DNA of 20,469 bases from Candidatus Methanofastidiosia archaeon. Its GTDB lineage: Archaea; Methanobacteriota_B; Thermococci; Methanofastidiosales; Methanofastidiosaceae. Both the position numbers and the translations under genes were made by a program. Shown here piece by piece: positions 1 to 7,423 of the stretch. Where the stretch lies: contig PWMA01000003.1 of assembly GCA_003558335.1 (NCBI GenBank), positions 1 through 20,469 on the forward strand, in the 5' to 3' direction. Within the stretch, counting starts at the first letter, position 1. Each line of letters starts with the position of its first letter. Under the pieces are notes generated by a model, which saw only the letters and a list, made by a program, of their open reading frames with translations, was not told the DNA's origin and searched no databases.

Positions 1-7
1 CGCTGTA

Positions 8-38
8 AAAAACTCTTGCTAGAAAGGCAAGAGTTTTT
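8..38. terminator. Perfect 12-bp hairpin with flanking A/T runs
   Basis: Arms 8-19 (AAAAACTCTTGC) and 27-38 (GCAAGAGTTTTT) pair perfectly around a 7-nt loop. Because A and T runs flank the stem, it could end transcripts from either side in a U-tract. It may close a gene beyond the left edge, or a short transcript running leftwards from 180. The terminator role is inference, since archaeal termination depends mainly on T-tracts rather than hairpins. Confidence 0.5.
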
Positions 39-45
39 AGAAAAT

Positions 46-135
46 TTGCTAGCAAGTGTAAAATAAGGGGCAAAAGGTCCTTTATATTTGCATTGGTCTG
101 TAATTATTCAACCATGCATATCAAAAGAATAATTA
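46..135. repeat. Cluster of inverted repeats in the intergenic region
   Basis: Three further dyads lie beside the hairpin at 8-38. TTGCTAGCAA (46-55) is a perfect palindrome. AAAGG-T-CCTTT (73-83) is a short dyad. TAATTATTC (101-109) pairs with GAATAATTA (127-135) around a 17-nt loop. CTTGCTAG at 15-22 can also pair with CTAGCAAG at 49-56, giving a fold that competes with the first hairpin. I find no convincing reading frame in 1-180 on either strand. The stretch may hold a small RNA, regulatory sites, or nothing functional. Confidence 0.4.
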
Positions 136-180
136 TAAATAAATATTATACTATATAAAATAAGAAATATAAATTATTGA

Positions 181-894
181 TTATAGATTAAACATCAAAA
201 TCGAGCCTACATCTTTTTCTAATTCAGCCTGTATGTCCGTGCTTTCCTTTATTGAACTTTTTATCTCATAGAATAGTGGTTCAAAAGTTTTAGGCCCATA
301 TACATTAAGAAAAATAATGTTGTGTTCGACTATACTTTTGTCTATTTCAATTTTAGAAGTAACTTTTGATACTTCAAGTCCAGAGTCATGTAAAAATCTA
401 AGTAGCTTTCTATTTACGGCAACTATTTTTTCATTAAATACTAGGGATAGTGATAAAATTTTTGAGCATATAATTGCAGTTTGATCGGGCATAGTTTCAG
501 AAAATTTATTATAAAGATTTTTCCAGCTTTTGTTGTATACTTCCATCTCGTCTTTTTCCATACCTTCCCTAAGTTTTGTATAGCCTAGCTCAACTTCTTT
601 TTTTAAAACATATTCCTTTATTGTTCTAATTTTTATTCCCTTTTCGATAAGTGTTTCATAAAAAGTTCTTATCTCTTCATCCTTGGGAACAGGACCTTTT
701 GCCCAGTAAGATAAAACTCTGACTTGTTCTCCAAGCAGGTCTTCACCTTTATGAACTTTCATTAAGATATCCACAAGTTCTTCAGGCATTATTACCTCTC
801 CAATTTGAAGAGATTTCATCAAAGATTCAGCTTGAGAATATTTAGTTTTAGAAACAAAGAGAGATACATCACATATAGCCGTGGTTTTAGTCAA
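181..894 (-). CDS. Unknown 237-aa protein, possibly a degenerate PIN-like domain
   Basis: I do not recognise this protein with certainty. The N-terminus (AICDVSLFV, Asp9), a segment near 33-45 (EVIMPEELVDIL) and the stretch from Asp137 (PDQTAIICSKILSLSL) to about residue 175 (KIVAVNRKLLRFLHDSGLEV) follow the order of a PIN nuclease fold. The layout recalls the archaeal RNA-ligase-partner PIN families. The last acidic position usual in PIN proteins appears replaced by Asn161-Arg162, so nuclease activity is doubtful. No signal peptide or membrane segment is visible. The start is TTG at 894, supported by a strong GGTGATC ribosome-binding site just upstream. It lies 26 nt downstream of the RAM-domain gene on the same strand, so co-transcription is likely. 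Its 3' side runs into T-rich sequence (minus strand, 150-180). The CDS is convincing; the function is a guess. Confidence 0.75.
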   Translation of the reverse strand: MTKTTAICDVSLFVSKTKYSQAESLMKSLQIGEVIMPEELVDILMKVHKGEDLLGEQVRVLSYWAKGPVPKDEEIRTFYETLIEKGIKIRTIKEYVLKKEVELGYTKLREGMEKDEMEVYNKSWKNLYNKFSETMPDQTAIICSKILSLSLVFNEKIVAVNRKLLRFLHDSGLEVSKVTSKIEIDKSIVEHNIIFLNVYGPKTFEPLFYEIKSSIKESTDIQAELEKDVGSILMFNL

Positions 895-920
895 GAGATC
901 ACCAAAAAATAAATTAAATA

Positions 921-1154
921 TTATACTGAGATTACTATGGCAGTTGTAGTATCTATTACACCATCAATATAATGAATCTGTTGAATTACTGTTTTAGTTA
1001 GCTCGCCAAGATCGTTTGCTTTTATTTTTGCAATTGCATCGTATGGTCCAGTTATAACGTCCGCTTCTATTACTCCTTCAATCTTCATTACAGAGTCAAT
1101 TACTTCTTTTATTTTTCCAATTGAAACTGTTATTAATACATATGCGTATACCAT
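921..1154 (-). CDS. Stand-alone Lrp/AsnC ligand-binding (RAM) domain protein
   Basis: This 77-aa protein is essentially one Lrp/AsnC effector-binding domain (RAM, alpha-beta ferredoxin-like fold) with no helix-turn-helix. The typical pattern is visible: an opening strand (AYVLITVSIGK), then KIEGVIEADVITGPYDAI, then a helix, then a closing IDGVIDTTTAIVIS. Such small proteins assemble into dimers or octamers that bind amino acids, and some associate with full-length Lrp proteins; the ligand here cannot be read from sequence. The preferred start is ATG 1154, because AGGTG lies 5 nt upstream. A TTG at 1157 directly before it is in frame but too close to that site. A TATA-like CTTAAATA on the minus strand (1186-1193) would place the transcript start about 10 nt before the ATG. 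Confidence 0.88.
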   Translation of the reverse strand: MVYAYVLITVSIGKIKEVIDSVMKIEGVIEADVITGPYDAIAKIKANDLGELTKTVIQQIHYIDGVIDTTTAIVISV

Positions 1155-1185
1155 CAAAGCACCTATAAATTATTAGAATCCAAAG

Positions 1186-1193
1186 TATTTAAG
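1186..1193 (-). promoter_or_regulatory. TATA box of the RAM-domain gene
   Basis: Minus-strand CTTAAATA lies about 26 nt from a predicted start site near 1164. That leaves a 10-nt leader which just includes the AGGTG ribosome-binding site. Confidence 0.5.
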
Positions 1194-1215
1194 TATTTCT
1201 TTTTATTTTCAGAAT

Positions 1216-1226
1216 TAAAAAAAATA
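1216..1226 (-). terminator. T-tract terminator after luxC
   Basis: On the minus strand the luxC stop codon is followed about 25 nt later by an 8-T run (1217-1224) in AT-rich sequence. This is the usual form of an archaeal intrinsic terminator. A second T-run overlaps the stop codon itself. Confidence 0.45.
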
Positions 1227-1248
1227 AATAATTTAGTGATTAAGCAGT

Positions 1249-2793
1249 TTAAAAAACTCCATTTTTTATTATATCGTTTTTTATATTACAAAGTTCTTGT
1301 ATCTCTTTCTCAAAATCAATTGCATTTATAGAAGTCCAATGAATCTTATCTGGTATAAAAAATTCATATACTGGATAGTTGCCATCCCAAGCTTCTCCCA
1401 ATCTTGGCAAGGCTACAGTTCCAACAACTCTTATATTTGATAATCCTGTTTTCCCCATTAGTTCAGATATTTTTTCAAGTCTATTATTTCCAACGGCCAA
1501 GCCTGCAGTTTGAAGATACTCCTTCCAAGGTTTGAGTTTATTTATCACCTCTTCAAGACTTTTTACTCCAAAAACTCTTATTAATCTGTTTTGTCCTATG
1601 GGATTTAAATTAAACTTTGATTCATAGATTACTGCAAAGTTATTTTCAGACGAAGGAAAAATACTTTGTCCACCTTCAAACCTTGGTTTTGAAACTATTT
1701 CCCCAAGTTTAATTTCCCTTAATTTTCGGAAAAAATTAGTCTGGGGGATTACTTTCGATATTTTTTCCATTTGGTCAGCTAATGTTTCTGCAAACTCCAA
1801 AGGGCTAAGATCTCCACCTTCTTCCACAAAAAAACCAAAAGCAGGAGACCCACACATATACCCTTCATACCCAATCCCATCTATTGCAGCAAGACCAGCA
1901 ACTTCCGCATTTGACATTTCTTTTCCAATTAGCTCAATCCCAAACTTTCCACCATGATAACATCCTTTTATGGCGTTACCACTTCTATTCAATTCATCGA
2001 TTCTATTTTTAACAGACATTGCTGTTTGAGTACTAGAAACTACGCTAACTACATTTGAATTTCTAAATATTACATCTTCAATTGATTGATCGCCACCAGC
2101 CCAAGGAACAACTGCAATAGTTTCTCCAATTTCTTTACTTTTCTCTGCTACAGACTCCGCATATAAAGGTGCGAAAAGAGGTTGAACTGAGGGCGTCTTA
2201 ATAAGTCCTGAAGCCTTTACAATTCCTGCCATAAAAATTCCTAGACTTTCAATAAAACCTGGAACGTTGGAAGGGGTTATATATGTTACTAGTTCTAATT
2301 CCCTGTTGTTTTGGGATATTTTTTTTAAGGAAATTTTGTCTCTAAATCCTGCATACGCCCTAACGAACGTTTTAGCTCCTTCAATAGGGACAAATTGGTT
2401 AAACACTTCAGAAGGTAAATTTAAAGTTGATAAGTACCCAATAGTATTTTCATCAATTTTGTATATAGACCTAAATTGAAAGAACTCTATTAGTTCTGGC
2501 GAAAGATTTGTTAGCTCTGGCAATAGTTCTAATGCAATCTTTTTTTTTTCGTAGTTATTATTCGACCATGTTCTTGATACATCGCCATATGTTTTAGCAA
2601 TATCTGAAAAAGGCATATCGGCAATGTATTTGTTTCTATTTTCCTTTAGTTCACTAACTATCGATCCAATATTTTCTTTATTGATAATAGGCAATAACAA
2701 AATATAATCTTTAACTTTTTTCTCGTCAAACTCCATTTCTTTTTCTATTGACTTTAATGATTTAGGGAGATAATATCCTTTTAACTCTGACAT
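1249..2793 (-). CDS. luxC: LuxC-type acyl reductase (acyl-CoA/acyl-protein to aldehyde)
   Basis: This 514-aa protein matches the LuxC family of acyl reductases, which use NADPH to reduce an acyl group, held as a thioester on the enzyme, to an aldehyde. The family lies in the aldehyde-dehydrogenase superfamily. Visible marks are SNVPGFIESLGIFMAG (about 175-190), VVPWAGGDQSIED near 230, and the region around Cys314 (GYMCGSPAFGFFVEEGG), whose cysteine is the likely nucleophile. The length is near the family norm of about 480-500 residues. The ATG follows the luxE stop with no gap, and GGTGG and AGGG sites lie inside the end of luxE, so translation is coupled. LuxE normally supplies the activated acyl group, which makes the pair a functional unit. 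No luciferase (luxAB) or transferase (luxD) gene is present. The natural substrate is unknown. Confidence 0.88.
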   Translation of the reverse strand: MSELKGYYLPKSLKSIEKEMEFDEKKVKDYILLLPIINKENIGSIVSELKENRNKYIADMPFSDIAKTYGDVSRTWSNNNYEKKKIALELLPELTNLSPELIEFFQFRSIYKIDENTIGYLSTLNLPSEVFNQFVPIEGAKTFVRAYAGFRDKISLKKISQNNRELELVTYITPSNVPGFIESLGIFMAGIVKASGLIKTPSVQPLFAPLYAESVAEKSKEIGETIAVVPWAGGDQSIEDVIFRNSNVVSVVSSTQTAMSVKNRIDELNRSGNAIKGCYHGGKFGIELIGKEMSNAEVAGLAAIDGIGYEGYMCGSPAFGFFVEEGGDLSPLEFAETLADQMEKISKVIPQTNFFRKLREIKLGEIVSKPRFEGGQSIFPSSENNFAVIYESKFNLNPIGQNRLIRVFGVKSLEEVINKLKPWKEYLQTAGLAVGNNRLEKISELMGKTGLSNIRVVGTVALPRLGEAWDGNYPVYEFFIPDKIHWTSINAIDFEKEIQELCNIKNDIIKNGVF

Positions 2794-4080
2794 TTACCCT
2801 GCCACCGTTTTTGAAAGTACTCCCGAGCACCCTCTGCTTTCAACTCGGGGAAGTCTTTCTATGCTAAGAAGAGTTGGAGTAGTTTTATTGCAAGATGGGC
2901 ATCCATCATAGTCAACAGTTAATTTATCTCCAGTAGTAATAAACCCGGGGAATGATCTTGAAGAAGGTTCTAAAAATGCATATGTTCCGGTTACTTTGCC
3001 TTCCGGAGGTATTGGATCCATATGCTCGTCAAATAAAATAACTTCCATCCAAGGTGGAACATGTTTATTATTGTCCTCGGTGCAATCAATCATTATTGAG
3101 TTTGATTCGGTCATTCCATAGAGATCAATATATCTATTTGTGTCAAGACCAAAAGCCTCTTCAACAAGCTTATCTATTTTTTCTCTACTCACAACAGTTC
3201 TTCCTTTAAACCCTCCGGTTGATGCCAAAAAGCTGTCCTTTCCTATCTTTGCATTGATACCATTTTCTAGGATATATTTCGCAGTATCAGCTATCAAAAA
3301 AGGTGGTCCCATAAAAACTACTCTTTTTCCCTTATTTTCTTCAAGTTTATTTGATATATTTTTTATTGCATTTTTTTCTAGTCTTGGAAGCATTTTTTGG
3401 ATAAAGTAGTTCATGATTTTTTCTTTGGAAGACCTTGGGCCCCTCATCCTTAGTCTAATTATATCAGCTTTTAATTCTTCAAAAGCATGGAATACATTGC
3501 CTGGTGAAATGTAATCTGCTACAACTTTTCCATTGAACCCTACTTGTAAAAATGTTTTTTTCGGTATTCCAAGTATAAACTTTTCTTTGCCCTGCTCAAG
3601 CTTTAAAGTGGCGTTTATCGCTTCCGTGTAAGATCTAATTAACATTGATTGAGTAAAAGTATCTCTTGGCAAAAATGTAAGTTTACCTGTAGTTCCGCTA
3701 CTAAATCCCAATAGCAATCCATTAGAATAAAATTCCTGGAGAAAATTCTCAAGAGATCCCTTACCTTTGGGAACAAAATCAACAGGGACCGAAGAAATTC
3801 TGTCAATCCACGTCTTAAATTCTGCAGGATTTTTTTCAGGAGACTCCATCTCATATGATTTAAATACTCCATCCGGGAATACTATTTTATGAAAGTCGTC
3901 AGACTTAATATCTCCATTAATCCCTTTTAGTTTGCAGTAATCATGATAAAATTTGTTATTTTGAAAATGATACTTATGGGACATTTTTATTGCTTTATGT
4001 CTTAATTTTTCAACATCTTCTCTTTTTTTAAAATAATTTTCTGAAGAAACGAGCTTCTCAATTAGTTCTTTATCAAACAT
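2794..4080 (-). CDS. luxE: LuxE-type acyl-protein synthetase (AMP-forming)
   Basis: This 428-aa protein belongs to the LuxE/phenylacetate-CoA-ligase-like branch of adenylate-forming enzymes. It would activate a carboxylic acid with ATP and pass the acyl group to a cysteine for reduction by LuxC. The ATP loop FSSGTTGK is at 126-133, the YGMTE motif at 321-325 and a TGD motif near 383. The C-terminus has CPSC (Cys394, Cys397) and RGCSG (Cys418), 10 residues from the end. A cysteine near the C-terminus is the acyl carrier in characterised LuxE, so Cys418 is the likely acceptor. ATG 4080 is preferred because GGTGG lies 5 nt upstream; GTG 4089 and TTG 4092 are in-frame alternatives. It is the first gene of the luxEC operon. 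Confidence 0.87.
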   Translation of the reverse strand: MFDKELIEKLVSSENYFKKREDVEKLRHKAIKMSHKYHFQNNKFYHDYCKLKGINGDIKSDDFHKIVFPDGVFKSYEMESPEKNPAEFKTWIDRISSVPVDFVPKGKGSLENFLQEFYSNGLLLGFSSGTTGKLTFLPRDTFTQSMLIRSYTEAINATLKLEQGKEKFILGIPKKTFLQVGFNGKVVADYISPGNVFHAFEELKADIIRLRMRGPRSSKEKIMNYFIQKMLPRLEKNAIKNISNKLEENKGKRVVFMGPPFLIADTAKYILENGINAKIGKDSFLASTGGFKGRTVVSREKIDKLVEEAFGLDTNRYIDLYGMTESNSIMIDCTEDNNKHVPPWMEVILFDEHMDPIPPEGKVTGTYAFLEPSSRSFPGFITTGDKLTVDYDGCPSCNKTTPTLLSIERLPRVESRGCSGVLSKTVAG

Positions 4081-4133
4081 AAGTTCCACCAAACAGCTAT
4101 TATCCTACACGAGAATTTGTTAAATTGATTTCT

Positions 4134-4146
4134 CTATATATAAAAA
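4134..4146. promoter_or_regulatory. Shared bidirectional TATA region, luxEC / prenyltransferase
   Basis: The sequence CTATATATAAAAA reads as a good TATA box in both directions. On the minus strand it is preceded by CGAAAAA, a BRE-like element, and would start luxEC transcripts near 4114, leaving a 33-nt leader with GGTGG. On the plus strand it would start the prenyltransferase transcript near 4165, about 13 nt before its ATG. A second weak plus-strand candidate is GAAATATAG at 4161-4169. Confidence 0.55.
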
Positions 4147-4178
4147 TTTTTCGGTGAGTTGAAATATAGCTTTTTAAG

Positions 4179-5135
4179 ATGGAAATGTTTATAATATTGG
4201 CCAAAAAACTAAATAAAATGAACAGCAACTTTTTATTACCGTGGATAAAAATAACTAGATTACAGTTTTATCCAATGACTTGGCTTGCATATACTGTGGG
4301 GGCCTTGTGTTCATTTAAAATTCTTGATAATTTTAATTTAACCGTTTATTTACTTGGGTATTTAGCGTTATTTTTAATTGAATTTGCAACGGTAGTTTCA
4401 AACGAATATTACGACTACGAAACAGACAAGATAAATAATAATTTTAGCCCATTTACTGGGGGATCCAGAATGATAGTTGAAGGAAAAATTACCTTTAATC
4501 AAGCAAAAAGTGCTATAGTAGTTGCAATAATATTTGCATTAGTATTGGGTTTTATTTTAACAATTAATTATAATGTATATGCACTCTTAATATTATCAAT
4601 AGGTAGCTTCTTGGGTTTAGCTTATACTGTTCCCCCATTTAAGTTGTCATATAGAGGCTTGGGCGAGCTAGATGTAGGGATAACACATAGCTTTTATATA
4701 ATTCTAGCAGGATTTACATTGCAAACACCAACACTAAATATTACCCTTCCATGGATAGTTTCAGTTCCTCTTTTCTTTTCCATTTTTGGGGTTATAATTC
4801 TAGGAGGATTTCCAGATTACGAAGCCGACAAAAATACAGATAAGAGAACACTTACGGTATTATTTGGGAAAAGAAATGCATCACTCATATCAATTACATC
4901 TATTTTAATATCCATTGTTTCAAGCATTTTTATTTTATATTTTGAAATATTAGGAGCTATAGGAAATCTATTTCTAATTGCAAGTATTCACGGTTTAATA
5001 TTAATATATTTATTAGTCACTAAAGTCCTGAAAAATTCTTCGAAAAATAGAATTGATAGGTTACTTCAAATATCTTTATCATATATATTATGGTTTACAA
5101 TAGTTCCACTTTTATATTTATTAAACATATTTTAA
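4179..5135 (+). CDS. UbiA-family prenyltransferase, MenA-like
   Basis: This 318-aa integral membrane protein (about 8-9 segments) carries both Mg-prenyl-diphosphate motifs of UbiA enzymes. The first is N75-x3-D79-x3-D83 (NEYYDYETD), followed by SPFTGGSRMI. The second is D213-x3-D217-x3-D221 (DYEADKNTD), followed by KRTLTVLFGK. The second motif and its flank most resemble MenA-type enzymes, which prenylate an aromatic quinone precursor. Archaeal relatives also make ether lipids or unknown prenylated products, so the acceptor is unclear. It is divergent from luxEC and shares their promoter region. The start is uncertain: ATG 4179 has no ribosome-binding site, and ATG 4185 and ATG 4218 are also in frame. 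The first 13 residues look dispensable for the family, so 4218 may be the true start. Confidence 0.88.
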   Translation: MEMFIILAKKLNKMNSNFLLPWIKITRLQFYPMTWLAYTVGALCSFKILDNFNLTVYLLGYLALFLIEFATVVSNEYYDYETDKINNNFSPFTGGSRMIVEGKITFNQAKSAIVVAIIFALVLGFILTINYNVYALLILSIGSFLGLAYTVPPFKLSYRGLGELDVGITHSFYIILAGFTLQTPTLNITLPWIVSVPLFFSIFGVIILGGFPDYEADKNTDKRTLTVLFGKRNASLISITSILISIVSSIFILYFEILGAIGNLFLIASIHGLILIYLLVTKVLKNSSKNRIDRLLQISLSYILWFTIVPLLYLLNIF

Positions 5136-5167
5136 AGAAAATCAGAAATAATTATCAGGATAGAAAG

Positions 5168-5179
5168 TTTTATATATAA
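5168..5179 (+). promoter_or_regulatory. TATA box of the tRNA pair
   Basis: TTTTATATATAA lies with its centre about 26 nt upstream of the first tRNA base, the expected archaeal spacing. It is preceded by purine-rich GATAGAAAG, which may act as the BRE. With only 5 nt between the tRNAs, it probably drives both. Confidence 0.75.
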
Positions 5180-5199
5180 CTCTGAAATCGGAATTTCAT

Positions 5200-5272
5200 G
5201 CCGCCATAGCTCAGTAGGTAGAGCGCTCGGCTGTTAACCGAATGGTCGCAGGTTCGAGTCCTGCTGGCGGCG
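5200..5272 (+). tRNA. tRNA-Asn (GUU)
   Basis: All four arms fold. The acceptor GCCGCCA (5200-5206) pairs with TGGCGGC (5265-5271), with discriminator G at 5272. The D stem is GCTC/GAGC. The anticodon loop CTGTTAA has GUU at 5233-5235. The T stem is GCAGG/CCTGC around TTCGAGT. CCA is not encoded. The anticodon stem CTCGG/CCGAA has one C-A mismatch at its outer pair (27-43). No intron is present. Confidence 0.97.
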
Positions 5273-5277
5273 CTTCT

Positions 5278-5351
<74 letters not shown>

Positions 5352-5360
5352 CAACATCTT

Positions 5361-5714
5361 CTATATTCTTCCAATCATTGCCAGCCACTTTTCATAACAT
5401 TCTGTTGCTAGTTTGTAATCTCTTACGGCCCAGAAGTATCCATCACGTTTTAGATATTGCTCTGCGTCTAAAATATAATAGTTTATGGCTGCATTGAAAA
5501 GTGTTTCAGCTCTTTCAATGTCTCCAGAATCCCAGTATAATTCAGCCGCTTTTTTAAAGTCCTCTGCCCCCCAGTAAAAACTTTTTTCTTCAACTAAAAA
5601 ATTAGCAGCCTCTACGTAACTATCTGCAGCGTCTTGATAATAACCCTCATTTTCAAACCTAAGAGCTATTCTTTCGAGTTTTTCGACCCTTTTTTTGATT
5701 TCATCTCTTAACAA
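5361..5714 (-). CDS. Small TPR-like repeat protein
   Basis: This 117-aa soluble, all-helical protein has about three TPR-type hairpins: EGYYQDAADSYVEAANFL, then FYWGAEDFKKAAELYWDSG with DIERAETLFNAAINYY, then GYFWAVRDYKLATECYEKW. TPRs form a protein-binding scaffold; no catalytic motif is seen. The start is TTG 5714, supported by AGGTG 5 nt upstream, and no in-frame ATG exists nearby. The ribosome-binding site overlaps the stop codon of the propeller gene 8 nt upstream, so the two are translationally linked. It may be a cytoplasmic partner of that membrane protein, which has TPR-like repeats of its own (inference). It ends 9 nt from the convergent tRNA genes. Confidence 0.88.
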   Translation of the reverse strand: MLRDEIKKRVEKLERIALRFENEGYYQDAADSYVEAANFLVEEKSFYWGAEDFKKAAELYWDSGDIERAETLFNAAINYYILDAEQYLKRDGYFWAVRDYKLATECYEKWLAMIGRI

Positions 5715-5722
5715 ATAAGCAC

Positions 5723-7423
5723 CTATTTAGATTTTTTTCTTTTTCTAATGAAGAATAGTGCAACTCCTGCAATGCTTAGCACACCTGCAATAACTAGTAT
5801 ATAAAGGAAAATTCTATACATAGATTGGGCCCTAATTAAATCATCGATTTCATCTATTTTTTGATCAATCTCTTGAATTTTAACTGTATCATCCATTGTT
5901 AGATAAATATCTTTCGCATTCTGGTAATTAAATTTGGCTTCTTCATAGTTATTTTGATTTATTAGTAAAAGAGCTTGGTCTTCCAGGGATTTAGCTTGAA
6001 TATAGAGGGAGGAATTAGAAATGTAAATCTCTGTATTGGTGATACCCTCATTATGAGAAACTGATTCATATAAAGTTTTTGCTTCTCTAAATCTATCGAG
6101 AGCTTCCTGATAATCTCGAACATCGTATAGAGATTTTCCTGCATTAAAAATAGAATTGGCCCTTGTTATAGTTTCTTGTATTTGTTGTTGATTTGTCTGA
6201 TTAGACGAAATTTGAGATTCTTTTAATGATTTATAAGTAATTACATTAACATCTGAAAAAGATATGATTAATTCTTTTTCATCTTTAGAATTTAGATTTA
6301 CGGCAAATATTTCCGTCACAGGCGAATAAGTTCTATAATTAAAAAGCATCTCACCTTGAGTACTAAGTACAAATGCCCCGTCCCTAGTACCAATAATAAT
6401 TTCCATTCCCTCTTTATAGTCAAGATTATCGTATTTTATTAAATTTATAGTCTGATCAAATCTTCGGGTAAATAATTTCTCGTTCCAAACATATGCATAA
6501 AGATTATTCCCTATACCAATTATTACAAGAGAATCATTTGGCTCATTTTTGAATACAGTTGCTGCAGTAACATGTTGATCGAATGAGTATTCTTTCAGAG
6601 AGAATCCATCCTTTGTAAAAATAATAAGTTTTTTATTAACACCAACTAAAATCTCTTTAAAACCATCTTTTTCCAAATCTCCAAGAGAAAGTGAAGTTAT
6701 TGGATAATGAAAATGATATGCCCATCTTGGATTCATATTATAATCAAAAACTATAATGTCGTTTAGATTAGTAGAGGCTATAAATTCTGTATATCCATCA
6801 CCTGTTATATCTTCAGCTATAAAAAACCTAAGTTTATTTTCTGCTTCCCATTTTTTTGTGAATGTGCCATAATAATGTTTTGATTCAATTTCAAGGAAAG
6901 GAAAATCTTTACTTTGAAATCTAACACATCCGCTATGATTAAGTATCACCCAAGCATTGTCGGCAAATGTATAGTTATGAGATACTGCAATTACCTCATT
7001 GTGTCCATCTGAATTTATATCTTTAACAATTATTTTTTGAACAGGAGCGCGCATCCAATATTTCCAAAGTTTTTCTCCTGTTGAGCTAAATACTTCTATG
7101 CCATTATTCATGAGCCCAACTGCTATATCATTGTTCCCATCGCCAGTGAGATCACCTACAGATATACTATTAACATAATTTGTAGTCCTAATTTTCAATA
7201 TTTCTTGGCCTAAAGAATCAAGAACATATACGTAATTACCACTAGATATAACAATATCTATATTACCATCGCCAGTAAGATCACCTACTGCAATTCCTTT
7301 GACAATATCAGGAGTATGATGGTACCATTGGATAGATTCATCTGATGAAATATGGCTTAAGTTGGCAAAAATAAAAATAAATGTAAAAAATAAAGCCAAA
7401 CTTTTTTGCATTTTTTGCACCAT
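5723..7423 (-). CDS. Secreted FG-GAP beta-propeller protein with TPR region and C-terminal membrane anchor
   Basis: This 566-aa protein starts with a signal peptide (hydrophobic 8-22). FG-GAP/integrin-type propeller blades follow, with calcium-binding-like loops D-x-x-x-D-G at about 48-56, 91-99, 134-142, 204-212 and 248-256 (for example GDLTGDGNIDI). Residues about 420-530 are helical and TPR-like (YDVRDYQEALDRFREAKTLY and NNYEEAKFNYQNAKDIYL). A single membrane segment at about 537-559 and a basic tail (RKRKKSK) end the protein. The predicted topology is a large outside domain with a short cytoplasmic tail. Its ATG follows the stop of the upstream Lrp gene with no gap; ATG 7411 is an alternative. 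Its ligand is unknown. A surface sensor or adhesion role is plausible. Confidence 0.85.
   Translation of the reverse strand: MVQKMQKSLALFFTFIFIFANLSHISSDESIQWYHHTPDIVKGIAVGDLTGDGNIDIVISSGNYVYVLDSLGQEILKIRTTNYVNSISVGDLTGDGNNDIAVGLMNNGIEVFSSTGEKLWKYWMRAPVQKIIVKDINSDGHNEVIAVSHNYTFADNAWVILNHSGCVRFQSKDFPFLEIESKHYYGTFTKKWEAENKLRFFIAEDITGDGYTEFIASTNLNDIIVFDYNMNPRWAYHFHYPITSLSLGDLEKDGFKEILVGVNKKLIIFTKDGFSLKEYSFDQHVTAATVFKNEPNDSLVIIGIGNNLYAYVWNEKLFTRRFDQTINLIKYDNLDYKEGMEIIIGTRDGAFVLSTQGEMLFNYRTYSPVTEIFAVNLNSKDEKELIISFSDVNVITYKSLKESQISSNQTNQQQIQETITRANSIFNAGKSLYDVRDYQEALDRFREAKTLYESVSHNEGITNTEIYISNSSLYIQAKSLEDQALLLINQNNYEEAKFNYQNAKDIYLTMDDTVKIQEIDQKIDEIDDLIRAQSMYRIFLYILVIAGVLSIAGVALFFIRKRKKSK

Noticed and set aside
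1..135. CRISPR array or attachment site
   Set aside because: The repeats are inverted, few and of differing sequence. There are no regular spacers, and neither tRNA end is duplicated in the window as far as I can see.
3140..3872. Plus-strand 89-aa frame and minus-strand 77-aa frame inside luxE
   Set aside because: Both are out-of-frame readings of a well-conserved LuxE sequence. The minus one does not mark a frameshift, since luxE reads through intact.
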